DNA of 64,000 nucleotides from Rhizobium leguminosarum bv. trifolii WSM2297 (GCF_000271845.1 NZ_JH719395.1:2890208-2954207), one strand, 5' to 3'; shown: positions 26,622 to 37,657, numbered from the stretch's first letter. Notes: a model not told the origin generated them from the sequence alone. Made by a program: numbers and translations.

Positions 26622-28166
<1,545 letters not shown>

Positions 28167-28373
28167 TGTCGCCTCACTTCATGCGAAACCATGAAGCGCA
28201 CTCTGGCAGAAAGGCTTGAACATCCAGTTTTGAGAAATAATTGCATTTTAACGATTGGAACGGGTCGTTTTCGTGCCGAAGCGAGGCCCTTCAGGTGCCG
28301 AAAGACCCTTGATACGGGGCCTTCTCACGCTTATTCAAACAGACCTGTTATGAAAGTGGAGAGGAATTGCCCC

Positions 28374-30227
28374 ATGAAAATCGAGCTCCCGCACGCCCGC
28401 CTTCTTTTGTCGGCAGCAGCGCCGGGTGGGGCGGCCGATCCGGCGCTCGGCGATCTGCCGGTCTGGAAGCTGCAAGATCTTTATCCCTCCGCCACCTCGA
28501 CCGCCTTCGTCGCCGACATGGAAAAGGCCGGCAAGGCGGCGATCGCCTTTGAAGAAAAGTGGAAAGGCAAACTCGCCGAGGCGGCGACGAAGACCGGTAC
28601 TGAGGGCATCGGCGCGGCGCTGAAGGAATATGAGGCGCTGGACGATATCATGGGCCGCCTCGGTTCCTTCGCGGGCCTTACCTATTTCTCCGACACCACC
28701 GATCCGGCCAACGGCAAGCTCTACGGCGACGTGCAGACCAAGATCACCGAATTTTCCGGCCACCTGCTGTTTTTTGCGCTCGAACTTAACCGCATCGACG
28801 ATGCGGTGATCGATGCCAGCATGGTCAATGACCCCGCCGTCGGCCACTATCGCCCCTGGCTGGTCGACCTCAGGAAAGACAAGCCCTACCAGCTCGACGA
28901 TCGGCTGGAACAGCTCTTCCTCGAAAAGTCGATGACATCGGCCGCCGCCTTCAATCGCCTCTTTGACGAAACCATGGCGGAACTGCGCTATGAAATCGAC
29001 GGCCAAAAAGTGCCGCTCGAAGTGGCGCTGAACATGCTGCAGGAGAAGGATCCCGAGGTGCGCCGCAAGGCCGCCATGGCGCTTGCCGAAACCTTCAAGG
29101 CCAATATCCGCATCTTCACCCTGATCACCAATACGCTCGCCAAGGACAAGGATATTTCCGACCGCTGGCGCGGTTTCGAGGACATCGCCGACTCCAGGCA
29201 TCTCGCAAACCGCGTCGAGCGCGAGGTCGTCGATGCGCTGGCCGCGGCGGTCCGTGAAGCCTATCCCCGCCTTTCGCACCGCTATTACAAGATGAAGGCG
29301 AAATGGCTCGGCATGGAGCAGATGAATTTCTGGGACCGCAACGCGCCCCTTCCGGAAACCTCCAGCGCTGTCATCTCCTGGCCCGAGGCGAAGGATACGG
29401 TGCTTTCGGCCTACGGCAATTTCGCCCCCGAGATGGCCGATATCGCCCGGCGCTTCTTCGACGAACAATGGATCGACGCCCCGGTTCGCCCCGGCAAGGC
29501 GCCCGGCGCCTTCGCCCATCCGACGGTTCCCTCGGCCCACCCCTATGTGCTCGTCAATTATATGGGCAAGCCGCGCGACGTAATGACGCTTGCCCACGAG
29601 CTCGGCCACGGCGTGCACCAGGTTCTCGCCGGCGCGCAAGGGGCGCTGATGTGCCAGACGCCGCTGACGCTTGCCGAAACCGCGTCGGTCTTCGGCGAGA
29701 TGCTGACCTTCCGCGCACTTCTGGAAAAAACCAGCGACAGCCGCGAGCGCAAGGCGATGCTCGCCCAGAAGGTCGAGGACATGATCAACACGGTCGTGCG
29801 CCAGATCGCTTTCTATGAATTCGAGCGCAAGCTGCACACCGCCCGCAAGGCCGGTGAACTCACAGCCGACGACATCGGCGAACTCTGGCTCTCCGTCCAG
29901 TCGGAAAGCCTCGGGCCGGCGATCAACATTTCGGAAGGTTATGAGACCTATTGGGCCTATATCCCCCATTTCATCCACTCGCCCTTCTATGTCTATGCCT
30001 ATGCTTTCGGCGATTGCCTGGTGAATTCGCTCTATGCCGTCTACCAGAAGGCCGAGCAGGGTTTTCAGGAAAAGTATTTCGAACTGCTGAAAGCCGGCGG
30101 CACCAAGCATCACTCCGAACTTTTGAAGCCTTTCGGCCTCGACGCCACCGATCCGTCGTTCTGGAGCCAGGGCCTGTCGATGATCGAAGGGCTGATCGAT
30201 GAGTTGGAAGCGCTAGATAAGGGTTGA
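28374..30227 (+). CDS. pepF: M3-family oligoendopeptidase F
   Basis: A 617-residue cytoplasmic zinc peptidase. The HEXXH zinc motif is HELGH at residues 408-412 (TLAHELGHGVHQ), with the third ligand Glu in LTLAETASVFGE. It degrades short peptides. The real start is MKIELPHARLLL at 28374 with an AGAGGAA site; the open frame runs upstream to 27888 across the regulator gene on the other strand and is not coding there. Confidence 0.95.
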   Translation: MKIELPHARLLLSAAAPGGAADPALGDLPVWKLQDLYPSATSTAFVADMEKAGKAAIAFEEKWKGKLAEAATKTGTEGIGAALKEYEALDDIMGRLGSFAGLTYFSDTTDPANGKLYGDVQTKITEFSGHLLFFALELNRIDDAVIDASMVNDPAVGHYRPWLVDLRKDKPYQLDDRLEQLFLEKSMTSAAAFNRLFDETMAELRYEIDGQKVPLEVALNMLQEKDPEVRRKAAMALAETFKANIRIFTLITNTLAKDKDISDRWRGFEDIADSRHLANRVEREVVDALAAAVREAYPRLSHRYYKMKAKWLGMEQMNFWDRNAPLPETSSAVISWPEAKDTVLSAYGNFAPEMADIARRFFDEQWIDAPVRPGKAPGAFAHPTVPSAHPYVLVNYMGKPRDVMTLAHELGHGVHQVLAGAQGALMCQTPLTLAETASVFGEMLTFRALLEKTSDSRERKAMLAQKVEDMINTVVRQIAFYEFERKLHTARKAGELTADDIGELWLSVQSESLGPAINISEGYETYWAYIPHFIHSPFYVYAYAFGDCLVNSLYAVYQKAEQGFQEKYFELLKAGGTKHHSELLKPFGLDATDPSFWSQGLSMIEGLIDELEALDKG

Positions 30228-30234
30228 GAGGGCG

Positions 30235-30385
30235 AGTCCCTTCTCCCCACGGGGCAGAAGGTGCCGGCAGGCGGATGAGGGGGCCACACGGCAGAACCTG
30301 TCCTTCGCCTAAGCTCAGGACGTCGCTTCGCTCCGCCCCCTCATCTGCCCTTCGGGCATCTTCTCCCCGCTGGGGAGAAGAGGAA
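30235..30385. repeat. Large inverted intergenic repeat (RIME-like)
   Basis: Two long arms, 30238-30284 and 30335-30381, are imperfect inverted copies: CCTTCTCCCC...GGATGAGGGGG against CCCCCTCATC...GGGGAGAAG. Within the right arm a smaller palindrome (GCCCTTCGGGC) is visible. This composition is typical of rhizobial intergenic mosaic (RIME-type) elements. It lies between pepF and pabB. Confidence 0.7.
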
Positions 30386-30444
30386 ACCTAGACGTTCCCA
30401 ATGCGTTTCGGGCAATGGGGAGCAGAACAAACCGAAAGTGGTGC

Positions 30445-31602
30445 GTGGCCGATCAACCTCATATTCTCTTCCGCGACGACACATCAGGCCAGGTGATGCT
30501 TTTCGCCGAACCGGCTGAGATCATCCTTGCCAGGACACGCGCCGAATTCTTTGCCGGCCTCGCCCGCATGGAAGAGGCCAAGGCCGAGGGCAAGTGGCTC
30601 GCCGGCTATATGGCCTACGAGGCCGGATATCTCTTCGAAGAGAAGCTTGCTCCTTTCGCTGAGGAAAGCCGCGAAACCCCGCTCATCTGTTTCGGCATCT
30701 TCGACGCCCCGCAGTCGGACATACATCCGCTCGCCCAGCCCAAACAGCGGCTCGAAAACGAGGAATTCCTCACTGCCCCAAAAGCCGCCTGGGATTTCAC
30801 TATATATAAAGAGCGCTTCGACCGCCTCCACCAGCATCTGCGGCTCGGCGACGCCTACCAGGGAAACCTCACCATGCCGATCGAGGCCCGCTGGAACGGT
30901 GATCCCCGGGCCGCTTTCTGGTCGCTGATCGAACGCCAGCCGGTCAAATACGGCGCGCTGGTCGATCTCGGCGGCCCGGTCATCCTGTCGCGATCGCCCG
31001 AACTGTTCTTCCGCACCGATGAGGGGGGCTGGATCGAGACCCATCCGATGAAGGGTACAGCGAAACGCGGCGATACTCCGGCCGAGGATGCCGAAATCAT
31101 CGACGCCATGCGCAGCGATATCAAGACGCAGGCGGAAAACCGCATGATCGTCGATCTGCTGCGCAACGACATCTCCCGCATCACCGAGGTCGGCACGCTC
31201 GACGTCCCAAAGCTCTTCGACATCGAGACTTATCCGACCGTCCACCAGATGGTGAGCCACGTGCAGGCCAGGCTCCGCCCCGGCCTTTCGATCCGCGATA
31301 TCTTCTCGGCACTCTTTCCCTGCGGCTCAATCACCGGCGCGCCGAAGATCCGAGCGATGGAAATCCTCCACGAACTCGAGGATGCGCCGCGCGACGCCTA
31401 TTGCGGCGCGATCGGCATGATCTCGCCGACCGGCGCCATGCGGTTTTCCGTCGCCATCCGCACCATCACGCTTTTTGACGGCGGCCGGGCCGTCTTCAAT
31501 GTCGGCGGCGGCATCGTCTTCGATTCCACCGCCGAGGCCGAATATGAGGAATGCCTGCTCAAGGCCCGCTTCGCCGTCGGCGATCAATGGATTGCGCGAT
31601 GA
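30445..31602 (+). CDS. pabB: Aminodeoxychorismate synthase component I
   Basis: Makes 4-amino-4-deoxychorismate from chorismate and glutamine-derived ammonia for folate synthesis. The 385-residue protein has the chorismate-binding core: MKGTAKRG, DLLRNDISRI, SLFPCGSITGAPK and GGGIVFDS. The Trp pocket region near the N-terminus is short, as in other PabB proteins. The start is uncertain: GTG at 30445 (V-A-D-Q-P-H) gives the usual N-terminus, while ATG at 30415 adds ten residues. It is coupled to pabC by ATGA. No amidotransferase (PabA) gene is nearby. Confidence 0.9.
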   Translation: MADQPHILFRDDTSGQVMLFAEPAEIILARTRAEFFAGLARMEEAKAEGKWLAGYMAYEAGYLFEEKLAPFAEESRETPLICFGIFDAPQSDIHPLAQPKQRLENEEFLTAPKAAWDFTIYKERFDRLHQHLRLGDAYQGNLTMPIEARWNGDPRAAFWSLIERQPVKYGALVDLGGPVILSRSPELFFRTDEGGWIETHPMKGTAKRGDTPAEDAEIIDAMRSDIKTQAENRMIVDLLRNDISRITEVGTLDVPKLFDIETYPTVHQMVSHVQARLRPGLSIRDIFSALFPCGSITGAPKIRAMEILHELEDAPRDAYCGAIGMISPTGAMRFSVAIRTITLFDGGRAVFNVGGGIVFDSTAEAEYEECLLKARFAVGDQWIAR

Positions 31603-32228
31603 TCGATTTTTCATTGATCGAGACGCTGCGCTGGCAGCCCGGCGACGGCTTTATCCGCCTGCGGCTGCATCTCGCCCGGCTTTCCCGCTCGGCCCGCCGC
31701 CTTGGCTTCCCGCAGCCGATCGACGCTGCGGCGAGACTTGACGAAGCCGTTGCAGGTGCGAGCGGCCCGCTGCGTGTCCGCCTGACTTTCGACGTGCAAG
31801 GCCGCATCGAGGTGACGAGCGCCGCCTTCGCGCCCCTCGCGCCCGGCACCACCTGGACCGTGCGCCTCGCCGAGACCCGTCTGAATTCCGCCGATAAGCT
31901 GCTGCGCGTCAAAACCACGCACCGCGCCGTCTACGAGGCCGCGCGCGCCGAATATGCGCCTGGTGAGGCCGATGAAGTCATCCTGTTGAACGAGCGCGGC
32001 GACGTCTGCGAAGGGACCATCACCTCGATCTTCCTGGATGACGGAACCGGCATTCTGCGCACCCCGCCCATCTCCTGCGGCCTGCTCGCCGGCGTACTGC
32101 GCACCGAGCTGATCTGCACGCGCAAGGCCCGCGTCGGCCACCTGACGCTTGCCGATCTCGATGCCGGCGCGCTTTATATCGGCAACTCGCTGCGCGGCCT
32201 GATCCGCGCAAACCTTATCAGGAACTGA
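31599..32228 (+). CDS. pabC: Aminodeoxychorismate lyase-type class IV aminotransferase
   Basis: A 209-residue PLP enzyme of class IV. The PLP Lys lies in LRVKTTHRAVYEA, and LNERGDVCEGTITSIF and GLLAGVLR are the usual cofactor and substrate regions. Next to pabB, the expected reaction is release of pyruvate from aminodeoxychorismate to give p-aminobenzoate. The start at 31599 overlaps the pabB stop. At 209 residues it is shorter than the E. coli enzyme (269), mainly at the N-terminus. Confidence 0.88.
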   Translation: MIDFSLIETLRWQPGDGFIRLRLHLARLSRSARRLGFPQPIDAAARLDEAVAGASGPLRVRLTFDVQGRIEVTSAAFAPLAPGTTWTVRLAETRLNSADKLLRVKTTHRAVYEAARAEYAPGEADEVILLNERGDVCEGTITSIFLDDGTGILRTPPISCGLLAGVLRTELICTRKARVGHLTLADLDAGALYIGNSLRGLIRANLIRN

Positions 32229-32230
32229 CC

Positions 32231-32515
32231 ATGTTCATCCTCTCCCTCACCTACCTCAAATCCAATGAGGAAGCCGACAGGCACATGGAACCGCACATGG
32301 CCTGGGTGAAGGAGGGTTATGCCAAGGGCTGGTTCCTCGCCTCCGGCCGCAAGGTGCCGCGCACCGGCGGCGCGATCCTCGCGATCGGCGACCGCGCCGC
32401 AATCGACACCTATGTCGCCGCCGATCCCTTCACCATCCACGGCGTCGCCGAATACGACATCACCGAGCTTGCCGTGACGACGACGGTGGAAGGACTGGAA
32501 ATCCTGAAGCGCTGA
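32231..32515 (+). CDS. YciI-family protein
   Basis: A 94-residue ferredoxin-like protein with the YciI pattern: HMEPHMAWVKEGYAKG (His-containing), SGRKVPRTGGAILA and ADPFTIHGVAEYDITEL. Likely a small-molecule-binding protein or weak hydrolase; function unknown. It starts 2 bases after pabC and may belong to its transcript. Confidence 0.9.
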   Translation: MFILSLTYLKSNEEADRHMEPHMAWVKEGYAKGWFLASGRKVPRTGGAILAIGDRAAIDTYVAADPFTIHGVAEYDITELAVTTTVEGLEILKR

Positions 32516-32532
32516 ATTGACAGGAGCCGATC

Positions 32533-32898
32533 ATGGATGACCTCGCCACCCATCTGAAAGAGCTTGAGGAAAAACTCTTCGAACCATCGGTTCGTGCCTC
32601 ACGCGACATGCTGACCGCACTGCTCTCGCGCGATTTTCGCGAGATCGGCAGTTCCGGACGGCTCTATACCTTCGATGTCATCGTGCCCGCTTTGCTCACC
32701 GAGCAACGGACAGGAACATCACGCGGCGAGTTTTTCGAAACTCGAAGGCTTGCGGAGCATATCGCGCTCGTCACCTATCGGGCCATCCATACCGACGTCG
32801 CAGGAAGCGAGAGGCGAACGCTGCGCAGTTCCATCTGGCGGTTGGAGGAAGACGGGCACTGGCGCATGCTCTTCCACCAGGGCACCGTGATAGCCTAG
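32533..32898 (+). CDS. DUF4440/NTF2-like protein
   Basis: A 121-residue protein with the DUF4440 pattern (ALLSRDFREIGSSGRLYTFD; SIWRLEEDGHWRMLFHQGT), a cone-shaped NTF2-like fold that binds small ligands. GGAG precedes the start. It is 17 bases after the YciI gene, so probably part of the same operon. Role unknown. Confidence 0.88.
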   Translation: MDDLATHLKELEEKLFEPSVRASRDMLTALLSRDFREIGSSGRLYTFDVIVPALLTEQRTGTSRGEFFETRRLAEHIALVTYRAIHTDVAGSERRTLRSSIWRLEEDGHWRMLFHQGTVIA

Positions 32899-33090
32899 CT
32901 CAATCCATGTGGGCAGCCGATCGCGCGGGGCCCAGGACGGCCTCCCGGCCCGATATTTACCCTTTCCCCCTCAACGCTCTTTATTGTGACGCGGTTTTAT
33001 GGTTAGAGCCGGTCACCTTCGCATCTCTGCGGCAATTTCAAAAGAATTCTTCGGGCTGCACGCCTTCGTCCCCTTCCACAGGAGAAAAGA

Positions 33091-34542
33091 ATGACGGAAA
33101 AGAACTATCCGGTATATGCCGAAATCACCGGTCCGATCGTGATGATCGGCTTTGGCTCCATCGGCCGCGGCACCCTGCCCCTGATCGAGCGCCACTTCAA
33201 ATTCGACAAGAGCCGGATGGTCGTCATCGACCCGCGGGAAGAGCCCTCCGACATGGAGATCCTGAAGAAGCACGGCGTTCGCCACATCAAGGAATATGTC
33301 ACCAAGGACAATTACAAGGACCTGCTGAAGCCGTTGCTGACCGCAGGCGGCGGCCAGGGTTTCTGCGTCAACCTCTCGGTCGACACCTCCTCGCTCGACA
33401 TCATCAAGCTCTGCCGCAAGCTCGACGTTCCCTATATCGATACGGTCGTTGAACCTTGGCTCGGCTTCTACTTCGACAAGAATATGAAGAACGAAGAGCG
33501 CACCAATTATGCGCTGCGCGAAACCGTGCGCAAGGAAAAGGCGAAGAACCCGGGCGGCGCCACCGCCGTTTCCACCTGCGGCGCCAATCCGGGCATGGTC
33601 TCCTGGTTCGTCAAGCAGGCGCTCGTCAACCTCGCCAACGACACCGGCCTCAAATTCGACGAACCGGACCAGCACGATCGTGAAGGCTGGGCCAAGCTGA
33701 TGAAAAAGCTCGGCGTCAAGGGCGTGCACATCGCCGAGCGCGACACCCAGCGCACCAAGCATCCGAAGCCGCTCAACGTCTTCTGGAACACTTGGTCCGT
33801 TGAAGGCTTCATCTCCGAAGGCTTGCAGCCGGCCGAACTCGGCTGGGGCACACATGAAGAGTGGATGCCGAAGAATGCCAAAAAGCACAAGAAGGGCAAC
33901 AAGGCGGCGATCTACCTGGAGCAGCCCGGTGCCAACACCCGCGTGCGCACCTGGTGCCCGACCCCCGGCCCGCAATATGGTTTCCTCGTTACCCACAATG
34001 AGTCCATCTCGATCGCTGACTACTTCACGGTTCGCGACAAGGACGGCGAAGTGACCTTCCGCCCGACCTGCCACTACGCCTACCATCCGGCCAATGACGC
34101 CGTACTCTCGCTGCATGAGATGTTCGGCAATGGCGGCACCTCCCAGCCGGTCCATCACGTTCTCGACGAGGACGAGCTGGAGGACGGCATCGACGAACTC
34201 GGCGTCCTGCTCTACGGCCATGAGAAGAACGCCTACTGGTATGGCTCGCGCCTGTCGCTGGAAGAAACCCGCCGCATCGCGCCCTACCAGAACGCCACCG
34301 GCCTGCAGGTGACCTCCGCCGTTCTCGCCGGCATGGTCTGGGCGCTGGAAAACCCGAATGCCGGCATCGTTGAAGCCGACGAAATCGATTACAAGCGCTG
34401 CCTGGAAGTGCAGATGCCTTATCTCGGCCCGGTCGAGGGACATTACACCGACTGGACGCCGCTCGATGGCCGTCCGGGTCTCTTCCCGGAAGAGATCGAC
34501 ACCAAGGATCCGTGGCAGTTCAAGAACATTCTCGTTCGCTGA
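33091..34542 (+). CDS. hss: Homospermidine synthase
   Basis: Makes sym-homospermidine from two putrescines (or spermidine and putrescine) with NAD+. The 483-residue protein has the N-terminal Rossmann motif MIGFGSIGRGTLPLIERHF and the GANPGMVSWFVKQAL segment, and matches the known bacterial enzyme in length. Homospermidine is the main polyamine of rhizobia. AGGAGAA lies before the start. A clear terminator follows, so it is monocistronic. Confidence 0.95.
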   Translation: MTEKNYPVYAEITGPIVMIGFGSIGRGTLPLIERHFKFDKSRMVVIDPREEPSDMEILKKHGVRHIKEYVTKDNYKDLLKPLLTAGGGQGFCVNLSVDTSSLDIIKLCRKLDVPYIDTVVEPWLGFYFDKNMKNEERTNYALRETVRKEKAKNPGGATAVSTCGANPGMVSWFVKQALVNLANDTGLKFDEPDQHDREGWAKLMKKLGVKGVHIAERDTQRTKHPKPLNVFWNTWSVEGFISEGLQPAELGWGTHEEWMPKNAKKHKKGNKAAIYLEQPGANTRVRTWCPTPGPQYGFLVTHNESISIADYFTVRDKDGEVTFRPTCHYAYHPANDAVLSLHEMFGNGGTSQPVHHVLDEDELEDGIDELGVLLYGHEKNAYWYGSRLSLEETRRIAPYQNATGLQVTSAVLAGMVWALENPNAGIVEADEIDYKRCLEVQMPYLGPVEGHYTDWTPLDGRPGLFPEEIDTKDPWQFKNILVR

Positions 34543-34561
34543 GATCGCTGACGCGACCCTG

Positions 34562-34591
34562 AAAATGCCCGCCGAAAGGCGGGCATTTTTG
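34562..34591 (+). terminator. Terminator after homospermidine synthase
   Basis: Stem AATGCCCGCC / GGCGGGCATT with a GAAA loop and TTTTT, 20 bases after the stop. Confidence 0.9.
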
Positions 34592-34713
34592 TAACGCCTG
34601 CTGTCTAAATGCCGCCCGGCGTCGGTCCAAGGCTTGCCTTCGCGGCGGGCGCGCGCCATGTTTTGCCCGAACTTGGCGGGTGTCCGCCGCGCCGATTCGC
34701 CGGGAGAAGCCTT

Positions 34714-35088
34714 ATGAAAATCAGAACTGGTCTCGTTCTTGTCGGTGCAGCGGCCGCTCTTGCCGCCTGCGTTTCATCGGAGCCGCGTCGCCTGCCGGTT
34801 GCAACCGCGCCGGCTGCTACAAATTCAGTTGAAGGCGCGTGGGCAGACGCCAACGGATTAACGTCTACCTTCACAAGCGGACAGTTTGTAACCCGCACGA
34901 ACGATGGAACGAATACACAGATGGCATCGGGGACATACACGACGACCCCAGACGGTCTTATTCAGATAAATCTGTACTCGAATATCAAAAGAACGAACTC
35001 CCTTGTGAATTGCGCTTTGATCGGATCGAGCCAGCTGAATTGCACCACAGCAACAGGTTCGCAGTTCACACTTTCCCGCCGCGGCTGA
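34714..35088 (+). CDS. Omp10-like outer-membrane lipoprotein
   Basis: A 124-residue lipoprotein. The signal peptide ends in the lipobox LAAC (VGAAAALAACVSSE), so Cys19 is lipidated. The mature part (VEGAWADANGLTSTF; NCALIGSSQLNCTTATGSQF) resembles Brucella Omp10, a minor outer-membrane lipoprotein. Two cysteines in the C-terminal half may form a disulphide. The start at 34714 is set by the signal peptide; the frame opens at 34609. Confidence 0.82.
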   Translation: MKIRTGLVLVGAAAALAACVSSEPRRLPVATAPAATNSVEGAWADANGLTSTFTSGQFVTRTNDGTNTQMASGTYTTTPDGLIQINLYSNIKRTNSLVNCALIGSSQLNCTTATGSQFTLSRRG

Positions 35089-35121
35089 CGAAAGCTCATG
35101 AGGCGATAGGCGGAGCACGCT

Positions 35122-35517
35122 ATGCGGGCCATCGCCGGTTACCTCGTCCTGCTGATCGCAAAGCCGCTTGCGGCAATTGCGATCGTTTTGCCTGTTAACG
35201 TCTATCGTGCCCAGGGCATCGCTGCGCCCGATTGCGACGGGCCGCGGCAGGTGCTTATCGCCCTGCCGGCCGTCCTGATTTATGGCGCATGCACGTTCCT
35301 TGCCTATCGGGCCGGTCAACGCTTTCACCGCCTCGTTTCCCTTCTCTGCTTAGTCATCGCCATCGCCACGGTTCCGAATATCGCGGAGGCGGTGCACGAA
35401 CTCTACCGGAATGCCGGCGATGGCGAATGGCTGGGTCAGCCCCCGGCTTTTTTGCCCTGCCCCCTTGGAAAGCGCCCGGCTTGGCCCAGCTTTCTCTTGC
35501 GGCCGCCCATCGTCTGA
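35122..35517 (+). CDS. Small membrane protein, unknown
   Basis: A 131-residue frame with three hydrophobic segments (YLVLLIAKPLAAIAIVLPV; LIALPAVLIYGACTFLAYR; LVSLLCLVIAIATVPNIAEA). Codon use is similar to real genes here. I recognise no family. The last 25 residues are Pro-rich and may be poorly conserved. It lies 33 bases after the Omp10-like gene. Confidence 0.55.
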   Translation: MRAIAGYLVLLIAKPLAAIAIVLPVNVYRAQGIAAPDCDGPRQVLIALPAVLIYGACTFLAYRAGQRFHRLVSLLCLVIAIATVPNIAEAVHELYRNAGDGEWLGQPPAFLPCPLGKRPAWPSFLLRPPIV

Positions 35518-35610
35518 TGGAACATCCGCAGGCCGGGAACCGCCCCGGCGGTTTAGGAAGGGATCGGCGAGGATCAAGGGGGATCTCTCGCCTCAATCAG
35601 GAGAACAGGG

Positions 35611-37533
35611 ATGACGAAGTCTTTCAGCTTCGGTCTTTTGACCGCGTCCATGCTGGCGCTCAGCGCGGGTGCCGCTTTTGCGGATTACGAACTCAATATT
35701 CTTCATATCAACGATTTCCATTCGCGCATCGAATCGATCAACAAGTTCGACTCCACCTGCTCGGCCGAGGAAGAAGGCAAGAACGAATGCTTCGGCGGCG
35801 CCGCCCGCCTGAAGACCGCGATCGACCAGCGCCGTCAGGCGTTATCGGGCAAGAACGTTCTACTGCTGAATGCCGGCGACAATTTCCAGGGCTCGCTGTT
35901 CTACACGACCTATAAGGGCGCTGCCGAAGCCGAATTCCTGAACCTGATGAAGTTCGACGCCATGACCGTCGGCAACCATGAATTCGACGACAGCGAGGAC
36001 GGGCTTGCGACCTTCCTCGACAAGGTTCAATTCCCCGTCGTGACGGCAAACGTCAAGGCGACAGCCGCCTCCAAACTCGGCGACCGCATCAAGCCCTCGC
36101 TGGTGCTGAATGTCGGCGGCCAGAAGATCGGCATCGTCGGCGCCGTGACCAACGACACTCCCGAACTTTCCTCCCCCGGCCCGAACGTCACGATATCTGA
36201 TGACGTCCAGACCATTACCTCAGCCGTTCAGGATCTGAAGAGCCAGGGGGTCAACAAGATCATCGCGCTCACCCATGTCGGTTATCCCCGCGACCTCGCT
36301 TTTATCGCCAAGATACCGGATGTCGATGTTGTGGTCGGCGGCCACTCCCATAGCCTGCTCTCCAATACCGATCCGAAGGCTGAAGGCCCCTACCCTACGA
36401 TGGTCGACAATCCCGGAGGCTACAAGGTGCCGGTCGTTCAGGCCGCCTCCTACAGCAAGTATCTCGGCGATGTCGTCGTCAATTTCGACGATAACGGCGT
36501 CGTCAAGGATGCCAAGGGTGACCCGATCCTGATCGATTCCACCTTTACGCCCGATCCGGCCGTCGTTGCCCGCATCGCCGAACTGGCTAAACCGATCGAG
36601 GAACTGCGCAAGAAGGTCATCGGCTCGTCCGAGACCCCGATCGAGGGCGACCGCAAGGTTTGCCGCGTCAAGGAATGCTCGATGGGCAATCTGGTGGCCG
36701 ACGCCATGCTCGACCGCACCAAGAACCAAGGTGTTACCATCGCCGTTCAGAATGGCGGCGGCCTGCGCGCTTCGATCGACGGCGGTGAAGTCACCCAGGG
36801 CGAAGTCATCACCGTCCTGCCCTTCCAGAACACGCTCGCGACGTTCGAGGCCACCGGCGCAGATGTCATCAAGGCGCTCGAAAACGGCGTCAGCCAGATC
36901 GACCAGGGCGCCGGCCGCTTCCCGCAGGTCGCCGGCCTGAAATTCTCCTTCGACCAGTCCAAACCTGTCGGCAGCCGCGTCAGCGACGTTCAGGTGAAGG
37001 AGGGCGACAACTTCGCTCCGATCGACCAAGCCAAGACCTATAAAGTCGCCACCAACAACTTCATGCGCTCAGGCGGCGACGGCTATGTGATCTTTAAAGA
37101 CGGCAAGAACGCCTATGATTTCGGCCCGGATCTTGCAGACGTGACCGCCGAATATCTGGCCGCCCACTCGCCCTATAAGCCCTATACCGATGGCCGCGTC
37201 ACAGAAATGGGCGCGACCGTAGCAGAGGCGCCCGCTGCCGAACCGGCTGCTCCTGCGCCGGCAACACGCGCACCGACAAGCGAGGTTGCTCCCGCTCCCG
37301 CACCGGCCGCCGAGCCTGCCCCCGCTGCGCCTGCCCCGGCCACGCCGGCAGCACCCGCCCCTGCCGCAACGGCGCCTTCCACCCACGTCATCGCCGCTGG
37401 CGACACCTTCTGGGATCTCGCCGTGACCTTCTATGGCGACGGCACGTTGTGGCGGAAGCTTTCGGAGGCCAACGGCAGTCCAAACCCGCGTCACCTGACG
37501 GTCGGCAAAGAGATCGAAGTCCCGGCCAAGTAA
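35611..37533 (+). CDS. Periplasmic 5'-nucleotidase/metallophosphatase with LysM domain
   Basis: A 640-residue secreted protein. Signal peptide MTKSFSFGLLTASMLALSAG; metallophosphatase domain with ILHINDFHSRIE, LNAGDNFQGS, VGNHEFDD and VGGHSHSLL; C-terminal 5'-nucleotidase domain with AVQNGGGLRASIDGGEV and NNFMRSGGDGY. A Pro/Ala-rich linker (about residues 540-590) leads to a C-terminal LysM (AGDTFWDLAVTFYGDGTLW), which should hold the enzyme to peptidoglycan. It probably recovers nucleosides and phosphate from nucleotides. LysM fused to this enzyme is uncommon. Confidence 0.93.
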   Translation: MTKSFSFGLLTASMLALSAGAAFADYELNILHINDFHSRIESINKFDSTCSAEEEGKNECFGGAARLKTAIDQRRQALSGKNVLLLNAGDNFQGSLFYTTYKGAAEAEFLNLMKFDAMTVGNHEFDDSEDGLATFLDKVQFPVVTANVKATAASKLGDRIKPSLVLNVGGQKIGIVGAVTNDTPELSSPGPNVTISDDVQTITSAVQDLKSQGVNKIIALTHVGYPRDLAFIAKIPDVDVVVGGHSHSLLSNTDPKAEGPYPTMVDNPGGYKVPVVQAASYSKYLGDVVVNFDDNGVVKDAKGDPILIDSTFTPDPAVVARIAELAKPIEELRKKVIGSSETPIEGDRKVCRVKECSMGNLVADAMLDRTKNQGVTIAVQNGGGLRASIDGGEVTQGEVITVLPFQNTLATFEATGADVIKALENGVSQIDQGAGRFPQVAGLKFSFDQSKPVGSRVSDVQVKEGDNFAPIDQAKTYKVATNNFMRSGGDGYVIFKDGKNAYDFGPDLADVTAEYLAAHSPYKPYTDGRVTEMGATVAEAPAAEPAAPAPATRAPTSEVAPAPAPAAEPAPAAPAPATPAAPAPAATAPSTHVIAAGDTFWDLAVTFYGDGTLWRKLSEANGSPNPRHLTVGKEIEVPAK

Positions 37534-37555
37534 GACGATTTGTCCCGATGCCACT

Positions 37556-37590
37556 GGCCGGTCCGGGGTTTCCCGGGCCGGCTTTTCTTT
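37556..37590 (+). terminator. Terminator after 5'-nucleotidase gene
   Basis: Stem GCCGGTCCGGG / CCCGGGCCGGC followed by TTTTCTTT, 25 bases after the stop. Confidence 0.85.
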
Positions 37591-37657
37591 CTATAGGGTG
37601 AACCACGATCTCGGAGCTGCGTATGAGCCGACGAGACAAAAGAGCGTTGGGGCCAGA

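Noticed and set aside
28335..30113. 592-residue minus-strand frame opposite pepF
   Set aside because: Antisense to an oligoendopeptidase with a clear HEXXH motif; composition is that of a shadow frame.
33013..34659. 548-residue minus-strand frame opposite hss
   Set aside because: Antisense to homospermidine synthase; no recognisable domain.
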